Assembly (NCBI GenBank): GCA_963693285.1
Contig: OY848926.1
Coordinates: forward strand, 67,001-131,000
Direction: 5' to 3'
Origin: Xestospongia muta
Lineage: Eukaryota > Porifera > Demospongiae > Haplosclerida > Petrosiidae
DNA: 64,000 nucleotides
Both the position numbers and the translations under genes were made by a program. Each line of letters opens with the position of its first letter. Positions within the stretch are counted from its first letter, which is position 1. The notes under the pieces are model-generated. The model ran no database searches and was not told the DNA's origin. It saw nothing but the letters and a program-made list of their open reading frames with translations. Positions 20,263 through 33,484 of this stretch are shown here, in pieces.

Positions 20263-23200
20263 ATGCAGCGAGTATGACCCTATAATTATAATATCATTTA
20301 TTACTATTTTATTATGTAGGGTAACAGACTGAGTTACCCATCAATTAAAGGCTCGTTGTCTAAACCTCATCGGTAAGACGTGATATTACTCACATACAAT
20401 GACTTGTTTTGTTTACAGAGAAACTGGAATAATCTCAAAAGTAATGGTAAGTGACATAGCAGTTGCCATGGTAACATTGATATCATTTATATAGACATCT
20501 TATGGGTTTATATCTTGTTGTGAGCGTAACGAATCCATTTTCTTTCATTTTTCTCAATTTAATGGTGACCCAGGAGATCTTAATGCAGGAGGTATAACTC
20601 ATGAAATATAACAGTTATATATTGTATTGTTTCAGATGAAGTGGAGTTTGAAGTCGATACTGATACATCAAAAGGCAAGTTAATAGCTCGTCGTATTGTC
20701 TGTTTACCAACTGGAACTGTGTCATTTGAAAGTGTTGGAGAAGAAAGACTGCTTGGTAAAGTTGATTTAGAGCCTCATTTTGTGAGAGTGTCACCTTACA
20801 AGTTGAATCGTAAAGATGACCTTGATTCAGGACTGGGACGTATTGTCTATGAAAGAAATGGAGTTAGTATAATAAATTATTCAATCTTGTTACATTTTTG
20901 TTACAGGAATTCTTTTTTATTTTGTATGGATTTACTGATGTTAATGATGACAGAGAAATACATACTGGAGATGAGGTGTCATTTTATATGGCAACAAACA
21001 AGAGGTAACCCCTTGGTAATTAGTAGATAATTATAATGATATGTTATTAAGAACTGGAGCATTGAGGGCTCGACTTGTCAGATTGGTTCAACCTGCTAAG
21101 GTAGAGAAAACTCGTGGTCTCATTAAAAGTTTAAAAGAATCATTTGGTTTCATTGAAAGAGCTGATGTTGTAGATGATGTAAGGAGTATGCCCCTAGTAA
21201 TAATTGCACTAATATTTTGTATAGATATTCTTTCATTATAGTGAAGTAGATCCAGGAGAAGATACAAAATTAATTTTGGGAGCATCTGTTGAGTTTATTA
21301 TTCACAACAGACAAGGCAAAGATGTCGCTACACAAATTAAAGTATTACCTCATGGCACAGTAACATTTGATGAGGTTGGAAGTAACTTCCATAATGGAGT
21401 AATACGTACTCCAGTTATAAGATCCTTTACTCATGGACGAGGGAAAGAAGTAAGCTCCTGTTAATTTATAATTAATTAATTGGTGTTATTGTTAGTGTGA
21501 AGCTACTAGCGGTGAAATAATCTATCAATCCACTCTAGGAGAGTAAGTATATATATAATATTAGTATAATCTATTACATTTGGTACCCACAGTCCTATAT
21601 TATCATATACTGAACGAGATCAGGAAGGCAGTTATACAATGTTAGCTGGAGACATTGTCAAATTTAAGTTAGCTACTGATAAAAGAGATGGGTCAAGGAG
21701 AGCTACCAAGGTCTCACTTGTAAAGTTAATGGAGACTCATCAAGGACATAATACAAGAGAAAAGGTCTGATGCTCAATATAATAATTATAATTGTCATTA
21801 ATGTTATAATTATAGGGTCTTATAGCTGCTCTAAGGGACGGGTTTGGTTTTATACGCTGTGCTAACAGAGATGCTAGAATGTTCTTTCATTTTAATGAAG
21901 TCATTGATTCAGTAAGCTATGTATCATGTGATAGTCACATGACTTATTTTTTAGGAAGCTGATCTTACAAATACTACTGAAGTAGAGTTTACAGTCCAAC
22001 AAGATTATACAAATGAACGTTTACATGCTGTGAGGATAATTGTATTACCTCCACAATCTGTGCAATTTGAGGTCATCAAAAATGAGACCTTTTCTGGAAG
22101 AATTCAGGAGGAATTACCTCATGAATATAGTAAAAATAAACCGAATATTTTAAAATTACAAAAGGATAGTCCTTGTGGTATCATTCAATATATTCTCAAT
22201 GATCAAGTTACTTTGGTACCATATTACTGGACATTTGAACCAGTACAATTTGGTGATCAGGTTTGAACTGGTAATTCCATTATTATAATGTGACTTTTAC
22301 TGCAGGTAAAGTTTCAAATTGCCGAGCGTTCGTTTGATCACATGGTGTATGCTGTTAACATTAATGTTGTCCTAAAAGCTCGTGATATTCGTTTCAAAGT
22401 AAGACAATATTAAATGATAATAAAATTAATGTCATAATTAATAGGGGTTTGTCTCTGTCCTTAAAGAAGGGTTTGGTTTCATTGAAACTGAAGAACATGA
22501 CTGTGAACTTTTTTTTCCATTCAGGTAATCATGTGATATTGTATGACAGTCATGTGATGATCACCTGACAGTTCTTGCAACAAATACTGTGATCCTCGTG
22601 ACTTAAAATTGATGGATGAAGTAGAATATGGATTAATCAGAAAAAATGAACGTCTATCAGCAGATGAGATCAAGAAATTGGAGCATGGGACTATCACACC
22701 TGAAGTGAGTCATAATGATATCATCATGATGTCATGTTGATGTCATAACAGACAATACAACCTGGTTCCTATGAAGGGACTATAATTCGTCCAATGAAGA
22801 GTTCAGATCAACCAGTAAGTCAAGTGTTATTGTATTGCTGTTCTTTTAACACACACAGGATCATTATGAGGGATTAATACAACCTACTAACTCAGACAAT
22901 GGCATATTACCATATAGTTTTACAAGTCTCACTAATCATCGTATTCAGTTACAAACTGGAGAACAAGTACGCCATTTGACATATCTCTATTACCAATATA
23001 TTATATATATAGGTCAACTTTCAACTTGGTCTAAATCCTAGTACTGGTACTGTACGAGCTATGAATATCGTTAGCAAGAGAGAACTCTTACGTGGAACTA
23101 TTGAAAGTATTAAAGATCAGGTAAGCCACACCCACTCATTATCTTTTTATTATTATATCATGATAAAGTATGGATTTATTAACTATAAAGAGGGCGGAGC

Positions 23201-23627
23201 TACCCAAAGTGTGTTCTTTCACATGAACTCAATGTCAGGTATAAAAGTAATTATAGAGACCACACCCTTAATTATTTGTAGATGAGTGTGGATTCTCAGA
23301 ACTAAGTTCCGGAGATGAGGTTGAATTTATGACTATTTTTAGTAACAAATCTAAAAAAGACAGTGCCATTTATGTTCGAAAACTAAGGTAGCAATTATGT
23401 CTCTAATTAAAGGGCACAATCTATTAATTTTTATAGTATGTCAGTTCGACCAACACGTCTTCTTCCACAATCTGATTCTTTGAAACCTGTTCCAGTGTAA
23501 GTACAAGTTTTATATGTCATAATGATGTCATGTTACTATATTTAGTTTGGTTATCCGTCAGCCCAAAGGTCCTGATAATACAAGTGGTTTTAATGTATTA
23601 ACTAATGGCCACACCCACAACAAGTAA
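20263..23627 (+). CDS. CSDE1: Cold shock domain-containing protein E1 (UNR)
   Basis: A cytoplasmic RNA-binding protein that regulates mRNA stability and translation through multiple cold shock domains. Exons show repeated cold-shock units: [15 protein letters not shown] with [10 protein letters not shown], then [39 protein letters not shown] with FFHFNE, and [20 protein letters not shown] with LFFPF, alternating with non-canonical units that contain 'G.V.FE' and GTI. The C-terminus ([17 protein letters not shown]) matches the human tail RQPRGPDNSMGF, which fixes the stop at 23625-23627. The start ATG lies in a tiny exon (MQR) before a gtatga donor. About 20 introns of 40-60 bp. Confidence 0.93.
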
Positions 23628-23989
23628 AGCGACTTGACATTCAGAGTTAACACTTTGCTTCTTAATAGTATATAGTCACATGACTTTTGTGACAAATAAT
23701 TTCCCCCTTTTTGGTAGTTTGTAATTATTTTAATCTCTAAATGATTTAAGTTATGAAATAAAGTATAATTTGCTATACAATATTGACATGGAATTTACCT
23801 CAAATGTGCCCGCCAGCTGTTAATACATGTTTGCTACGATATATACTTTTTCTAAGTACAATTTTTGGTGAAAATTTCTATTTCTAATAATCATACCACT
23901 AATAAGTTACTTTACTTGTGAATAAAGAAGTCAAGTATAGTCATACATTGGTGTTCAATGTAAATATAACTGGTGCTGTCATTTGGCTT
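23628..23989. other. 3' region between convergent CSDE1 and TPGS2
   Basis: Non-coding. It carries an AATAAA signal for CSDE1 at 23757-23762 (gaaataaagtat) and AT-rich DNA after it. A TCACATGA word occurs near 23670. Confidence 0.5.
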
Positions 23990-24965
23990 TTAAATCTCTG
24001 AAAAAGGACTTATTGTTATCATAAATTATTATTATAGTACAAACCTAAATAACTTGTTACTCTTGGTTGAAAATCTTAATATATCTGGTTTAGTTTGCGG
24101 CAAGGGATCATCTAGACTTTCTTCTTGGTCAGGTGATACATCAAGTGATAACCGATGAGGAATAAATATCTCAAACCACACCTACTAATTACAATAAACA
24201 TACAATGTCATTACTGTCAAAACATACAACATAATCAGGACTTAATCCAATAGATGTCACAGCATATGGCCACTGCTTTAGTCCCAAATGTACTTGTGCA
24301 AGACATAAATATTCTGAAAATGTATGACTTAAGAAATGAAATTTGAGGCTTAAGTCAAGAAGCCATACACCAGCAAATTCACTCTCAGAAACTGTATCTA
24401 CAATAGTTGCCATGACAACAATGTGGACATATTAAAATATTACATTTGAATATTAGGCAAGTGTGCCCACATGTCACACAGCTTGTAAAGATAATGATAC
24501 GACAATTATCAGTAAAAGATGGTGTCCACTGATCTTCACTATCATCACAGATATCAAGTAATGATGGCATGCTCATATCAACAGTTGTCAATGGGTTAAA
24601 CCTTGACAGTTCTGCTAATGGTTTAATATCTATAGTACCTAATGTAATAGGTTTTTCTATTAAGAGAATATGATAATAATAGTATAATCACCACTAACTG
24701 TTAAATCTGTACTGCCATGATAAAGATATTCCATTATGACCTGTATAAAACGTCTTAAAGTCCTTGGGCAAAGTTAATTGATGGGCCTGTTCCCATGAGA
24801 CAATATGGGTGGGGCTAAGAGGTGTACCATAGGTTATAGTCACTTCACAGACACCTGGTTGTTCTACTGTCAAAAATATAATAACTATCCACTACATCAT
24901 TACTACATACATAGATATGTCTCCAACCCAGATAAAAACAAGTCTCCACGTGGTTGAGAACTCAT
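23990..24965 (-). CDS. TPGS2: Tubulin polyglutamylase complex subunit 2
   Basis: A subunit of the TTLL1 polyglutamylase complex that adds glutamate chains to tubulin in axonemes, centrioles and neurons; it carries an SMI1/KNR4-like fold. Matches to the human protein are clear: PGVCEVTITY, VSWEQAHQLTLPKDFKTFYTGHNGISLSW (human ISSWEQ...MPEDVKNFY...NGF.M.W) and SEFAGVWLLDLSLKFHFLSHTF followed by HLGLKQWPYAVTSIGLSP (human HLGLPQWQYAFTSYGISP). It ends SNKLFSPFSEI. The start at 24965 (MSSQPRGDLFL) gives the expected N-terminus and lies 60 bp from the divergent POC5 start. Confidence 0.93.
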
Positions 24966-24971
24966 TTCTAA

Positions 24972-24985
24972 TTGCGCATGCGCAA
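24972..24985. promoter_or_regulatory. NRF1 palindrome in the TPGS2/POC5 divergent promoter
   Basis: TTGCGCATGCGCAA is a perfect palindrome containing the NRF1 consensus YGCGCAYGCGCR. It lies in the 60-bp gap between the two start codons. About 20 bp further on is TTTTGGCGGAAA (near 25003-25014), which resembles an E2F site. Such a small shared promoter suggests co-expression of these two centriole/axoneme genes. Confidence 0.7.
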
Positions 24986-25025
24986 ATATTTTGAATAATT
25001 TAATTTTGGCGGAAATTTTAAAAAT

Positions 25026-26706
25026 ATGGGAGACTCAGAGAGCAGCGTCCCTTCTTCTCCAAACTCTTCAGGGAATAGTAAAGGGAGTTCTGTGTCTACA
25101 GGATTGAGAGAAGAATATGAAGATTTACTACGTTATGCTGTTGTCACTCCTAATTTTGATGGACGAATTCAGGGTGTGGTGAAAACTAAGGCCACACCTA
25201 CAACATCTACTAGTGGACCAGGAGTTCACTCTGTTGAAGGTATGTACATATACTAGAGATAAATACTTATTGTTATTATAGTTAGTCATTTACAATTGTC
25301 TAATGAGCCTCAAGAAACCTCTCAACCACATAACTCACCAACACCATCCCCATCACCGCCAGCTGTCCATGGCAGACCAGACACTGAAGCTCCTCCTCCA
25401 CTAATTAACAGTGGGTATGTCACTATGATATTGTAGTCAACTGTTATGTTACATTATATTATAGACCACATCTTCCTGTTGATTTAAGACTTGATCCCCC
25501 TCCAACAGTTACTGGGTATATATTGTAGTAACAATTATATTATGATATATTACTGATAGGCCATATCCTCCTGTTGAAACGAGAGTCAATCCTGAATTAG
25601 TTCGGTTAGAGAGTCAATTAGATGTTTGGTGTCTTGAACTAAAGAGAAACATATTAGTAAGTTTATATAGAGTTGTAAATTATGTCATCATATTATAGGC
25701 AGAGTTTGAACAGACTCAACTTAGAACTAAAGAACATTATAATAATGAGCTAAGGAAAGAAATTGAAAGGTATTATTTTATGTAATGTCACTGTTATAAC
25801 ACTGTACTAACAGATTAGTACTACAACAAGAACAATCACAAAGTCAAGTTGAGAGAGCTAATGAATTGTTAGTAACGTATGAACAATCTATTACTAGAAA
25901 AGATCAAATTATTCAAACTTTAACAAAGTCACTACAGAAACAGGTTATAATATAACATACTTACAATTATTGTTCATTTTTTATTATAGAAAGAACGAGT
26001 TGAAGTAGCAAAATCATTTTCAATTTGGAGATCTCGTCATAGTGATGACAAAAGAACAGTAAGTACACAAATGTCCTATATGATATATTTATGTTATATT
26101 ATGATACTATAGACATTTACAATGTCACTAGCTAAGAAACATTATCATTGTCAACTGAAGAGAAAGATATTAAAGAGTTGGTTTGGGCTGATTCAAGGAC
26201 GTTGGAAACAACGTGTTGAGAGAGCTTGTCAAGTAAAAGCTGAAGAAGTATGTCACCAACTAGTAGGTGATCATCAAGAACAACTAGCAAATGTAAGTTA
26301 TATAAATACATGTTGTTATTCTATATAGTCCTTGTAAGATAAATTGTGTATTGATACGGTAGTAATATATGTTTGTCTCCATTGCACATACACATTACAG
26401 ATGAAGCGTTTATATGACCAGGCTCAACTTGAAATAAGTCACCTCCAGCAAGAACGTGATATATTTGAAGAGAATATGAAGAAGGCATTTATGCGTGGTG
26501 TGTGTGCTTTAAATATGGAAGCTATGACAATGTTTCAACAACAACCTGATGATCAACCGTCAACTGGTTGCCATGACAACTACAATCCTACTCCTGTATT
26601 AACCAGACCTCCTTCTAAAGAGCAATCACGTGATGGTCATGTGATTAGTAAACGTCGTGATAAAGGACCAACAATAAAAGTGGAACGTCATAAAACATCA
26701 CAATAA
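25026..26706 (+). CDS. POC5: Centriolar protein POC5
   Basis: A centrin-binding protein needed for centriole elongation and the inner scaffold of the distal centriole. The N-terminus ([28 protein letters not shown]) matches the human [24 protein letters not shown]. Further matches are the centrin-binding Sfi-type segments around [16 protein letters not shown], then [11 protein letters not shown] and [25 protein letters not shown] (human [25 protein letters not shown]). About 10 short introns. The last exon continues as a low-complexity basic tail to a TAA at 26704-26706. HIRA starts only 75 bp later on the same strand. Confidence 0.95.
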
Positions 26707-26781
26707 TAAAATAAAGCAACTTTGTTATTATTCATAATTATTCTAGTGCGCATTAAATAGAATCAACAGGCCTCGAAGAGG

Positions 26782-29550
26782 ATGAAGTTACTCAAACCAA
26801 AGTGGGTGTCTCATGGCGCTGGTCAACCTATCTTTTCTGTCCACATTCATCCTGATGGTACCAGATTTGCTACAGGTGGACAAGGAGATGATAGTGGTAA
26901 AGTTATAATATGGAATATGGCACCAGTTGTCAATGAAGAAGCAGAGTTAGATCCTGCTATACCCAAAGTGTTATGTGAATTGACCAATCATCTTGGTTGT
27001 GTTAATTGTGTCCGTTGGTCTGTGGATGGTAAGTATTTGGCTAGTGGAGGTGATGATAGTGTTATCATGATATGGACGTTACGTTATAAAGGAAATGCAA
27101 CACCAGCATTTGGTTCTAAATATCCTGTACATGAACAATGGGGATGTGCCCATATGTTACGAGGTCATAATGGTGATATCTTAGACCTTAACTGGTCACA
27201 TGATCAGCACTTTTTGGCTTCATGTAGCGTTGATAATTCCATCATTATCTGGAATGCTCGTAAGTTTCCAGAGAAAGTCACAATAATTGAAGATCACGAG
27301 GGTCTTGTCAAAGGCGTAGCTTGGGACCCTGTAGGTAAATATCTTTCATCACAATCTGATGATAAAACTGTGCGTATATGGCGGACAACAGACTGGAAAG
27401 AAGAATTCAAGATCTCGAAACCATTTCAAAGATGTGGTGGTACTACACATGTCTTGCGTCTAAGTTGGTCACCAGATGGTCGGTTTATTGTATCAGCACA
27501 CTCTCTTAATAATGATGGTCCAACAGCTCATATTATTGAGCGTAACTGGAAGACAGGCATGGATTTTGTAGGCCATCGTAAAGCTATTGAAGTTGTTGCA
27601 TTCAATCCTCACTTGTTTTCTAAGGAAAGCGACAGTAATCATGGCTGTCTTGCTCTAGGGAGTCGAGATCGGTCGGTGTCCGTTTGGTTAACTAGTCTTA
27701 AACGTCCACTGGTTGTTATTCATGATCTCTTCACAAATTCTGTTCTTGATTTATCTTGGAGTCATGATGGCTATCAACTAATAGCTTGTTCTTTGGATGG
27801 ATCAATAGCATTTTTATCATTCTCAGAGACTGAGATTGGTTCTTCATTAGATCAAACAGCTATTGATGACTTGTATCTTGAATTATATGGAAGTAAGAAA
27901 TTAGATTTAAGAAGAGGTTATAACCGAAAATCTTCAAATCTGCTTATTGAAGATCCTGCTATGTTACCTCAACTCCTCGAAAAGAAGACCACACCCACTA
28001 AGACTATGACCCAATCTCCTCCTTCTTTAACTAATGATGTTCCTATCATTCAACAACAAGTTGAATCGCGTACTTCTGATGGTCGTCGTAGAATAACTCC
28101 AGTTATGTTAACCAGTCAACCTAGTGCACCTAATTCACTTTCTAATAGTCCTTTTACTTCAAATTCACAACTTGTAGCCTCCCCCTCAAAGACCACACCC
28201 AAAACTGCTATAGATAATTCTTGTTCAAACAAAGGTGTCTATGAAGCTAATGTAAAAAGTCCTCCGGCCCATCCTATTTCGTTTGCACCATTGTCTCCAG
28301 TGAAGACTCGAAAATCAAGTACATCAGATAAGAAGGCAAAAGCAAGTCCGTCTTCATCTGTATCAGCCGCTAAAGCACTTCTTGTTGGTGAAAAGAGACC
28401 ATCTGATGTTGAAACTGTTGATAGCCAACTCCCTAAACCTAAAAGACTTAAAAGAAGTAAGATATTACTAGATGATCCTGGACCTAGTACAACTAAATCT
28501 ACACCTAAGACAAAAAGTACAGAAACTACTCGTCTTTTGGAACCTCCTGAACTGTCGTCCACTCTCTCTGTTCAATTGCCTTCATCATTACTACATGAGA
28601 AAGGACGTTCACTTGAAGTTAATAATACTTCCACCTCATGTGTTATTAGTTGTATGATAGGTGAGATATCACAATGGTCACTACCTCTTCCATCACCTGG
28701 ATTAATGTTAGCCAGTAATCATTTTGTTACATGTATTATTTCCAAAGATAATATGGCCCTCTTCCTTTCAACTAAAACAGGTGGGTGTGGCTTTTAATAT
28801 AATTACTAATTAATTTGAAATGGTTTATTTATAGGTCGTATTCTTTTATCTCGTCTGCTGTTATCTGCTCCACCTTACAAAATTAAGTTATCTTCTTATT
28901 TTGTTGCCATAGCAACAGTTGAGGCCAAGGTATCAGTTTATGATGTTTCTTCAATGACCTGTAAATTATGTAATTTATCATTTGGTCACATGATTACTGA
29001 CTCCACCCACATCCAAGATATTGTATTGACAAAGTCTGGTTTACCAGTTGTCATGACAACCATTGCTACATATGTATATCATCTTCCAATAAATGGGTGG
29101 ATTGAACTTGAAAATCCTTTAGAATTGTCGGAAATTTCTGGCTCAAGTTTGGCAGTTCCACCTACTCTAGCTACCCTAACTCCACTGCAATCTCTGCAGC
29201 AGTTAGCTGGCAATGCTGGTATGACTAGTTTTCGAAACCAGTTTGACAAAGACGGTGGTACTCTTTATCATCTTGAAAATCAGCTATGTCGTAGTGCTAT
29301 CCTCAATTCATCCTTTGAGTATGAGCATTGGTCAAAATGCTATGTCTCTTATTTAGTGGAGAAAGGGTTGACAGATCGGCTACGAGATTACTGCATGAGT
29401 TTAGTACAAGGTAATGGAAGTAATGTATTAGAATTGTTGAGTATTAGAAGAGCTGATGTGTTACAAGAAATGTTGCAAGTTATTTCTAGTAATACTGAAA
29501 TGCAGAGATTATATTGTGAATTACGTGATGCTTTTGACTCTATTCATTAA
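26782..29550 (+). CDS. HIRA: Histone chaperone HIRA
   Basis: HIRA deposits histone H3.3-H4 independently of replication, working with UBN and CABIN1 and binding ASF1. Two exons, 26782-28780 and 28835-29550, spliced at ACA G|GT CGT. Residues 1 to about 370 form the seven WD40 blades (opening MKLLKPKWVSHGAGQPIFSV). At about 430-450 is the ASF1-binding B domain (SDGRRRITPVML). A Ser/Thr/Pro/Lys linker follows, then the HIRA C-terminal domain (HLENQLCRSAILNSSFEYEHW...). About 900 residues against about 1,000 in human. It is unusual in this window in having a single intron, suggesting intron loss or a retroposed origin of the first exon. Confidence 0.96.
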
Positions 29551-29706
29551 TTTCTTTATTTTAATGGAGGATTGTCACACGTTCCATCACTATTTTATTA
29601 ATTACACAAGAAAATAATGCAAATTTAAAATAAAAATATTTAACAAACAAGGAAATGAAATTAAATCAGATTCAAAAGTTTTCATAATATAATAATTCAA
29701 ACAATT

Positions 29707-32700
29707 TTATGAGATCTTTGATGGTACACTTCCATTAATTGAAGTAGGTGTGGTCTTAGACTCCTCTAAAACATTTGTATTTTCTGTTGATGAGGATGTA
29801 CTTGGTATATCAGGTTGTTCTATCACATAATAAACATGACCGATTTCGGATACTTCTTTTGTAGAAGTTTGAGATGTAGAGATGCCAATTTGTATTTCTT
29901 CTAAATGTATGGCTGACTCTGGTCGCTTGTCAGAGACTGACTCCATTACTGGATTATTTTCAATTTGATCTGTTAAAGGAAGAGGATCTGTTTTGGGTAT
30001 AGCATGAGGATTCTCTTCAGTGGGTGTTTCTTGAGGTGACAAAAAATCATCACCAATAACTACAGTTGCTTCATCTGTTTGTTCATTTTGAGTGGTTGGT
30101 TCTGATGAAGAATTTCTTTTATTTTCCATGTCTGTACAACTAGGACTGCTCTCTGGTTCATCAATTTCATTAGAACATTCTAGTTCACCAACTTTGGCTT
30201 GTTCATAAAAATCATACTAATATATAGAGAAATAAAATATATTATTATTATCATTAATAATGACCTACCAGTTTTTGCTGTAGTTCACCAAATGTAGGTC
30301 TTTCATCAGGCTCATGATCGGTACAGTCCAAGATGACAGTGTAGCTATTATTATATTTATCAATATACAAACACTAGTTGATATATAATAACTCACACAA
30401 CTTGAGGACACAATTTAGGTTTATTTAATTTTAAACCATGCTCTTCAATTTGCTCAAGTAATTCTCTGTTTTCTATACCAGGATATGGTGTACGTCCGAG
30501 GGTCATAATTTCCCATAACATTACACCAAAACTCCTACAATATGCTATAAACAATACAATATATTTTATACTTACCAAACATCAGATTTTGTAGTAAATA
30601 TAAAATACATTAATGACTCTAGAGCCATCCATTTAGCAGGAAGTGGGCGTGGTTTTGTTCCTTGATGTTTGTACATTTCTGAATACAAATGCCTAATGAT
30701 ATAACGATTACATCAGTATGACATCACCAAGATATATATATATATACCTGGAGAGTCCAAAATCAGCTATTTTTCCAAGCATCTCTCCATTCTCGTTTTT
30801 ATGTACCATGACATTACGAGCTGCTAAATCTCGATGAACACATTGACTACAGAGTAATTAAAAGTGGGTGGAGTCAAGCTAATGACTTACAGTTCAGTGG
30901 CAAGATAATTCATGCCATCAGCAACTTGCCAAGCAAAGGATAATTGTTGTACAAGTGGCATTGATGGTCTCGAGTCTTTGAGTACTCCTAAAAGATCACC
31001 CATGTTCATATATTCCTCAATAAGAAGTAATGGGAAGTCCCTGTTATTAACGACTATTAATTTGACAGAATGCATTTATAAACTTACAGTGTACAAACAG
31101 CTATTAATTTTACAACACGATGATGTTTAACTTTAGCCATCTCTTTAGCTTCTCTCAAAAAGTCCTCCATTTGTTGACTATGGTGTCCATGTCGAGCAAT
31201 AAAATCGCTGACTATAATAAAACCTCATTAATTATATTCATAAATAATTCTTACGTCTTAATTGTTTAACTGCAACTTGTGACACACCCTCATGACCAGG
31301 TAGATTAGTAACATCACAAAGATAGACTTCACCAAATGCTCCTTCTCCAAGTAACTGATTGAACTTAATGTTCTTTCTAGACACTTGTAAATGTTGTAAA
31401 CAAGACTGCAGTGGTTGAAACAATGGACTAATTGGTGATATGATGTTCTATTAAAGAAATAGGAAGGTGATAAAACTTGTACAAGGTATATATGTTCAAA
31501 CCTCAGCTCCACCGTGTCCTTCATCATCGTCAGGTGATGGACTTCTTGGATCTGGTGCTGGTGGATCTAATATCATTACAACCATGTCATAGGAGGTGTG
31601 GTCAAGAATTTACCTTGGACCATGTTGGCCGAGTTATCAATACGTCTTAGACAAAACCGAACTTGTGTTCGTGAGTTAACTAACTTCATATCTTGCAAGT
31701 TAAGTAACAGCAAGGTAGGAGACGGCATACGTAATGTTAACTCTGCCCATTGGGCCCCAGAATCATACATATCCTCTATTTGAATATTAGTATCACGTTC
31801 AAATGGATGCCACTCATCTTTTGATGGGTCACCCCACTCCCAGATAGCCTGGACCAAAAATAATGACATATGTCAGTATAACATACTCTAATACTCACAG
31901 GTAAATCCTTCATTTTTTGATGAAGAGCTATGAAAATTTGTAATATCATGTGACCATCATGTGACTTTACCTGCTGGTTTCTCCCATATAAAAGGAGTCC
32001 TTTTAATTCTTTGAGTGTGTTTACTTTTAGGAGGTAGTCGGTGCAATGCCCCTAAATTATAGTGACATCTAACTTGTTCAGACTCGCCAATAGAAAATGT
32101 ATTTTGCTGTTCACAATAATAAAATTCAACTGTAAAAGACTCATGATCTGATAGTCCCTGCCACAGACCACTATCATCAAGAAACTCCCATATCACCTAA
32201 TGTTATATGATAAAGGTACTATAACATTGAATGACTTTACCTTCTCTAACTTGAACTCTAATCTTAACAGATCACATATAGCTGTTAACCATTCCTGAGT
32301 CTCATGACTATAACAAGAAAACACATACTGTATATTAGGCCATTTTATTCTTTACCTGTCATCGCAATCAAATAAAAATCGATTTCTTTTCCCTTTCATT
32401 TTTAAAGTAAAGCAATGAGAGTGTTTAGGGTGATTAGATAGTTTGGTAAGACCTCGTACATTTAATAATTCCACTTTATCACGACGTAAAACTCGAGTTT
32501 CTTTATGATTATCTTGATAGAAACTTAACAGTGGTCCTTTAGCAGATTTTGCATGCATAACACCCCATGCTCTTTCCAACACTTTATCAGGCTGTAAAGA
32601 ATATGTCCATTTGTATTCACGAGTAATTTTAACATACTTTTTGTTTAGTTAAAAATGTTGGATTACGACTTTTGTACACAGTTAACCATCCTTCCTTAAT

Positions 32701-32739
32701 AATGTCACGTCCATCCAATGTAGTATTAGATGTTGCCAT
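29707..32739 (-). CDS. PH-WWE-WWE cytoplasmic tyrosine kinase
   Basis: Reconstructed domain order: an N-terminal PH domain (IKEGWLTVYKSR... HCFTLKMKGKRNRFLFDCDD..ETQEWL); a WWE-like unit (VIWEFLDDSGLWQGLSDHES); a second, clearer WWE unit (AIWEWGDPSKDEWHPFERDT ending TQVRFCLRRI); a short acidic linker (DPRSPSPDDDEGHGG); and a tyrosine kinase domain with the Gly loop LLGEGAFGEVYL, catalytic VAVKQL, CVHRDLAARNV, IADFGLSR and PLPAKWMALESL. The C-terminal tail of about 170 residues is Glu/Ser/Thr-rich and holds HVYYVIEQP, a possible phosphosite. There is no signal peptide, transmembrane segment, SH2 or SH3 domain. WWE domains usually occur with ubiquitin/ADP-ribose factors, so joining them to a tyrosine kinase is unfamiliar to me. 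The start is the ATG at 32739. Confidence 0.88.
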
Positions 32740-33484
32740 AATAGATCTAAATAAACGAATTTAGCATTTTATTCCCAAAGTATAATATACACATTAAATG
32801 TTTATATTATACAAAAATCTAAATCTAAATCTAAATGGATAGTGAACACAAATAATTCACAAACATATCTCAAATTACTATTTATGTACATTGATGTAAC
32901 CACACCCCTTCAATATAAGGCTGTTTACAGCTTGTGCTGAACACAAAAAATTTACACTTGGCAATAACCATTTTTATAAAAGGTCATGATATCATAATAT
33001 ATCTTCACATTATTTTAAAACACTATATTCTATATAATATATCCAGTACAATTGCATCCATCATGTCCATTAACAGGATCATGTAGTTAGGTAGGATAGT
33101 TTTATCAATACCATTGCTGTAATGGTTGTAACACAATTGTCATTGGACAAGTACTTATATATTATTAGACAGAACAATATTAACTAGTTGCCATCTTATT
33201 TACTCACGTACAAAGAAGGATGTATCTTCTACTTCTGAAGTTCTGACTAACTGGCACTATTAACTTGATTAAAAAATGAGCTCCGTATATTATTCAGTAT
33301 ATGTACTTTGGGGGCGTGGTCATTAAGGGCAATTTGATTGGTCAATTTAAAATCAAAAGTGTAGAAATTTTATTTAAATTTCAAGCGGGAAACTATCAAG
33401 TGTTATTTGTGTCTTTGGAGAGGAAGAGAAGGTTTGTCATTTGCTTAGACCTGGTGTTTTCAGCATACATTCTTCGTAAACGTC
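32740..33484. other. Divergent spacer between tyrosine kinase and KIF23
   Basis: No gene was recognised. It has a short hexamer run (aatcta, near 32815-32835) and AT-rich DNA. The last 110 bp look like the KIF23 promoter, with a CGTGGTC word at 33315 and an E2F/CHR-like cluster at 33373-33392. Confidence 0.5.
33373..33392 (+). promoter_or_regulatory. E2F/CHR-like cluster upstream of KIF23
   Basis: The core AGCGGGAAA (33384-33392) matches an E2F half-site. Read on the other strand, the CCCGC is followed directly by TTGAAA, resembling the CDE/CHR arrangement used by G2/M genes through the DREAM complex. KIF23 is a classic G2/M gene in other animals, so the match is meaningful, but it is by eye only. 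Confidence 0.5.

Noticed and set aside
24406..24419. X-box regulating TPGS2
   Set aside because: The motif is in a TPGS2 intron next to the acceptor and belongs to the dispersed palindrome family; there is no reason to treat it as a promoter element.
28239..28562. 107-codon minus-strand frame within HIRA
   Set aside because: Antisense to the Ser/Thr-rich linker of HIRA; no independent evidence.
29707..32739. JAK-family kinase
   Set aside because: My first thought from the kinase motifs, but there is no FERM, SH2 or pseudokinase domain; PH and WWE regions are present instead.
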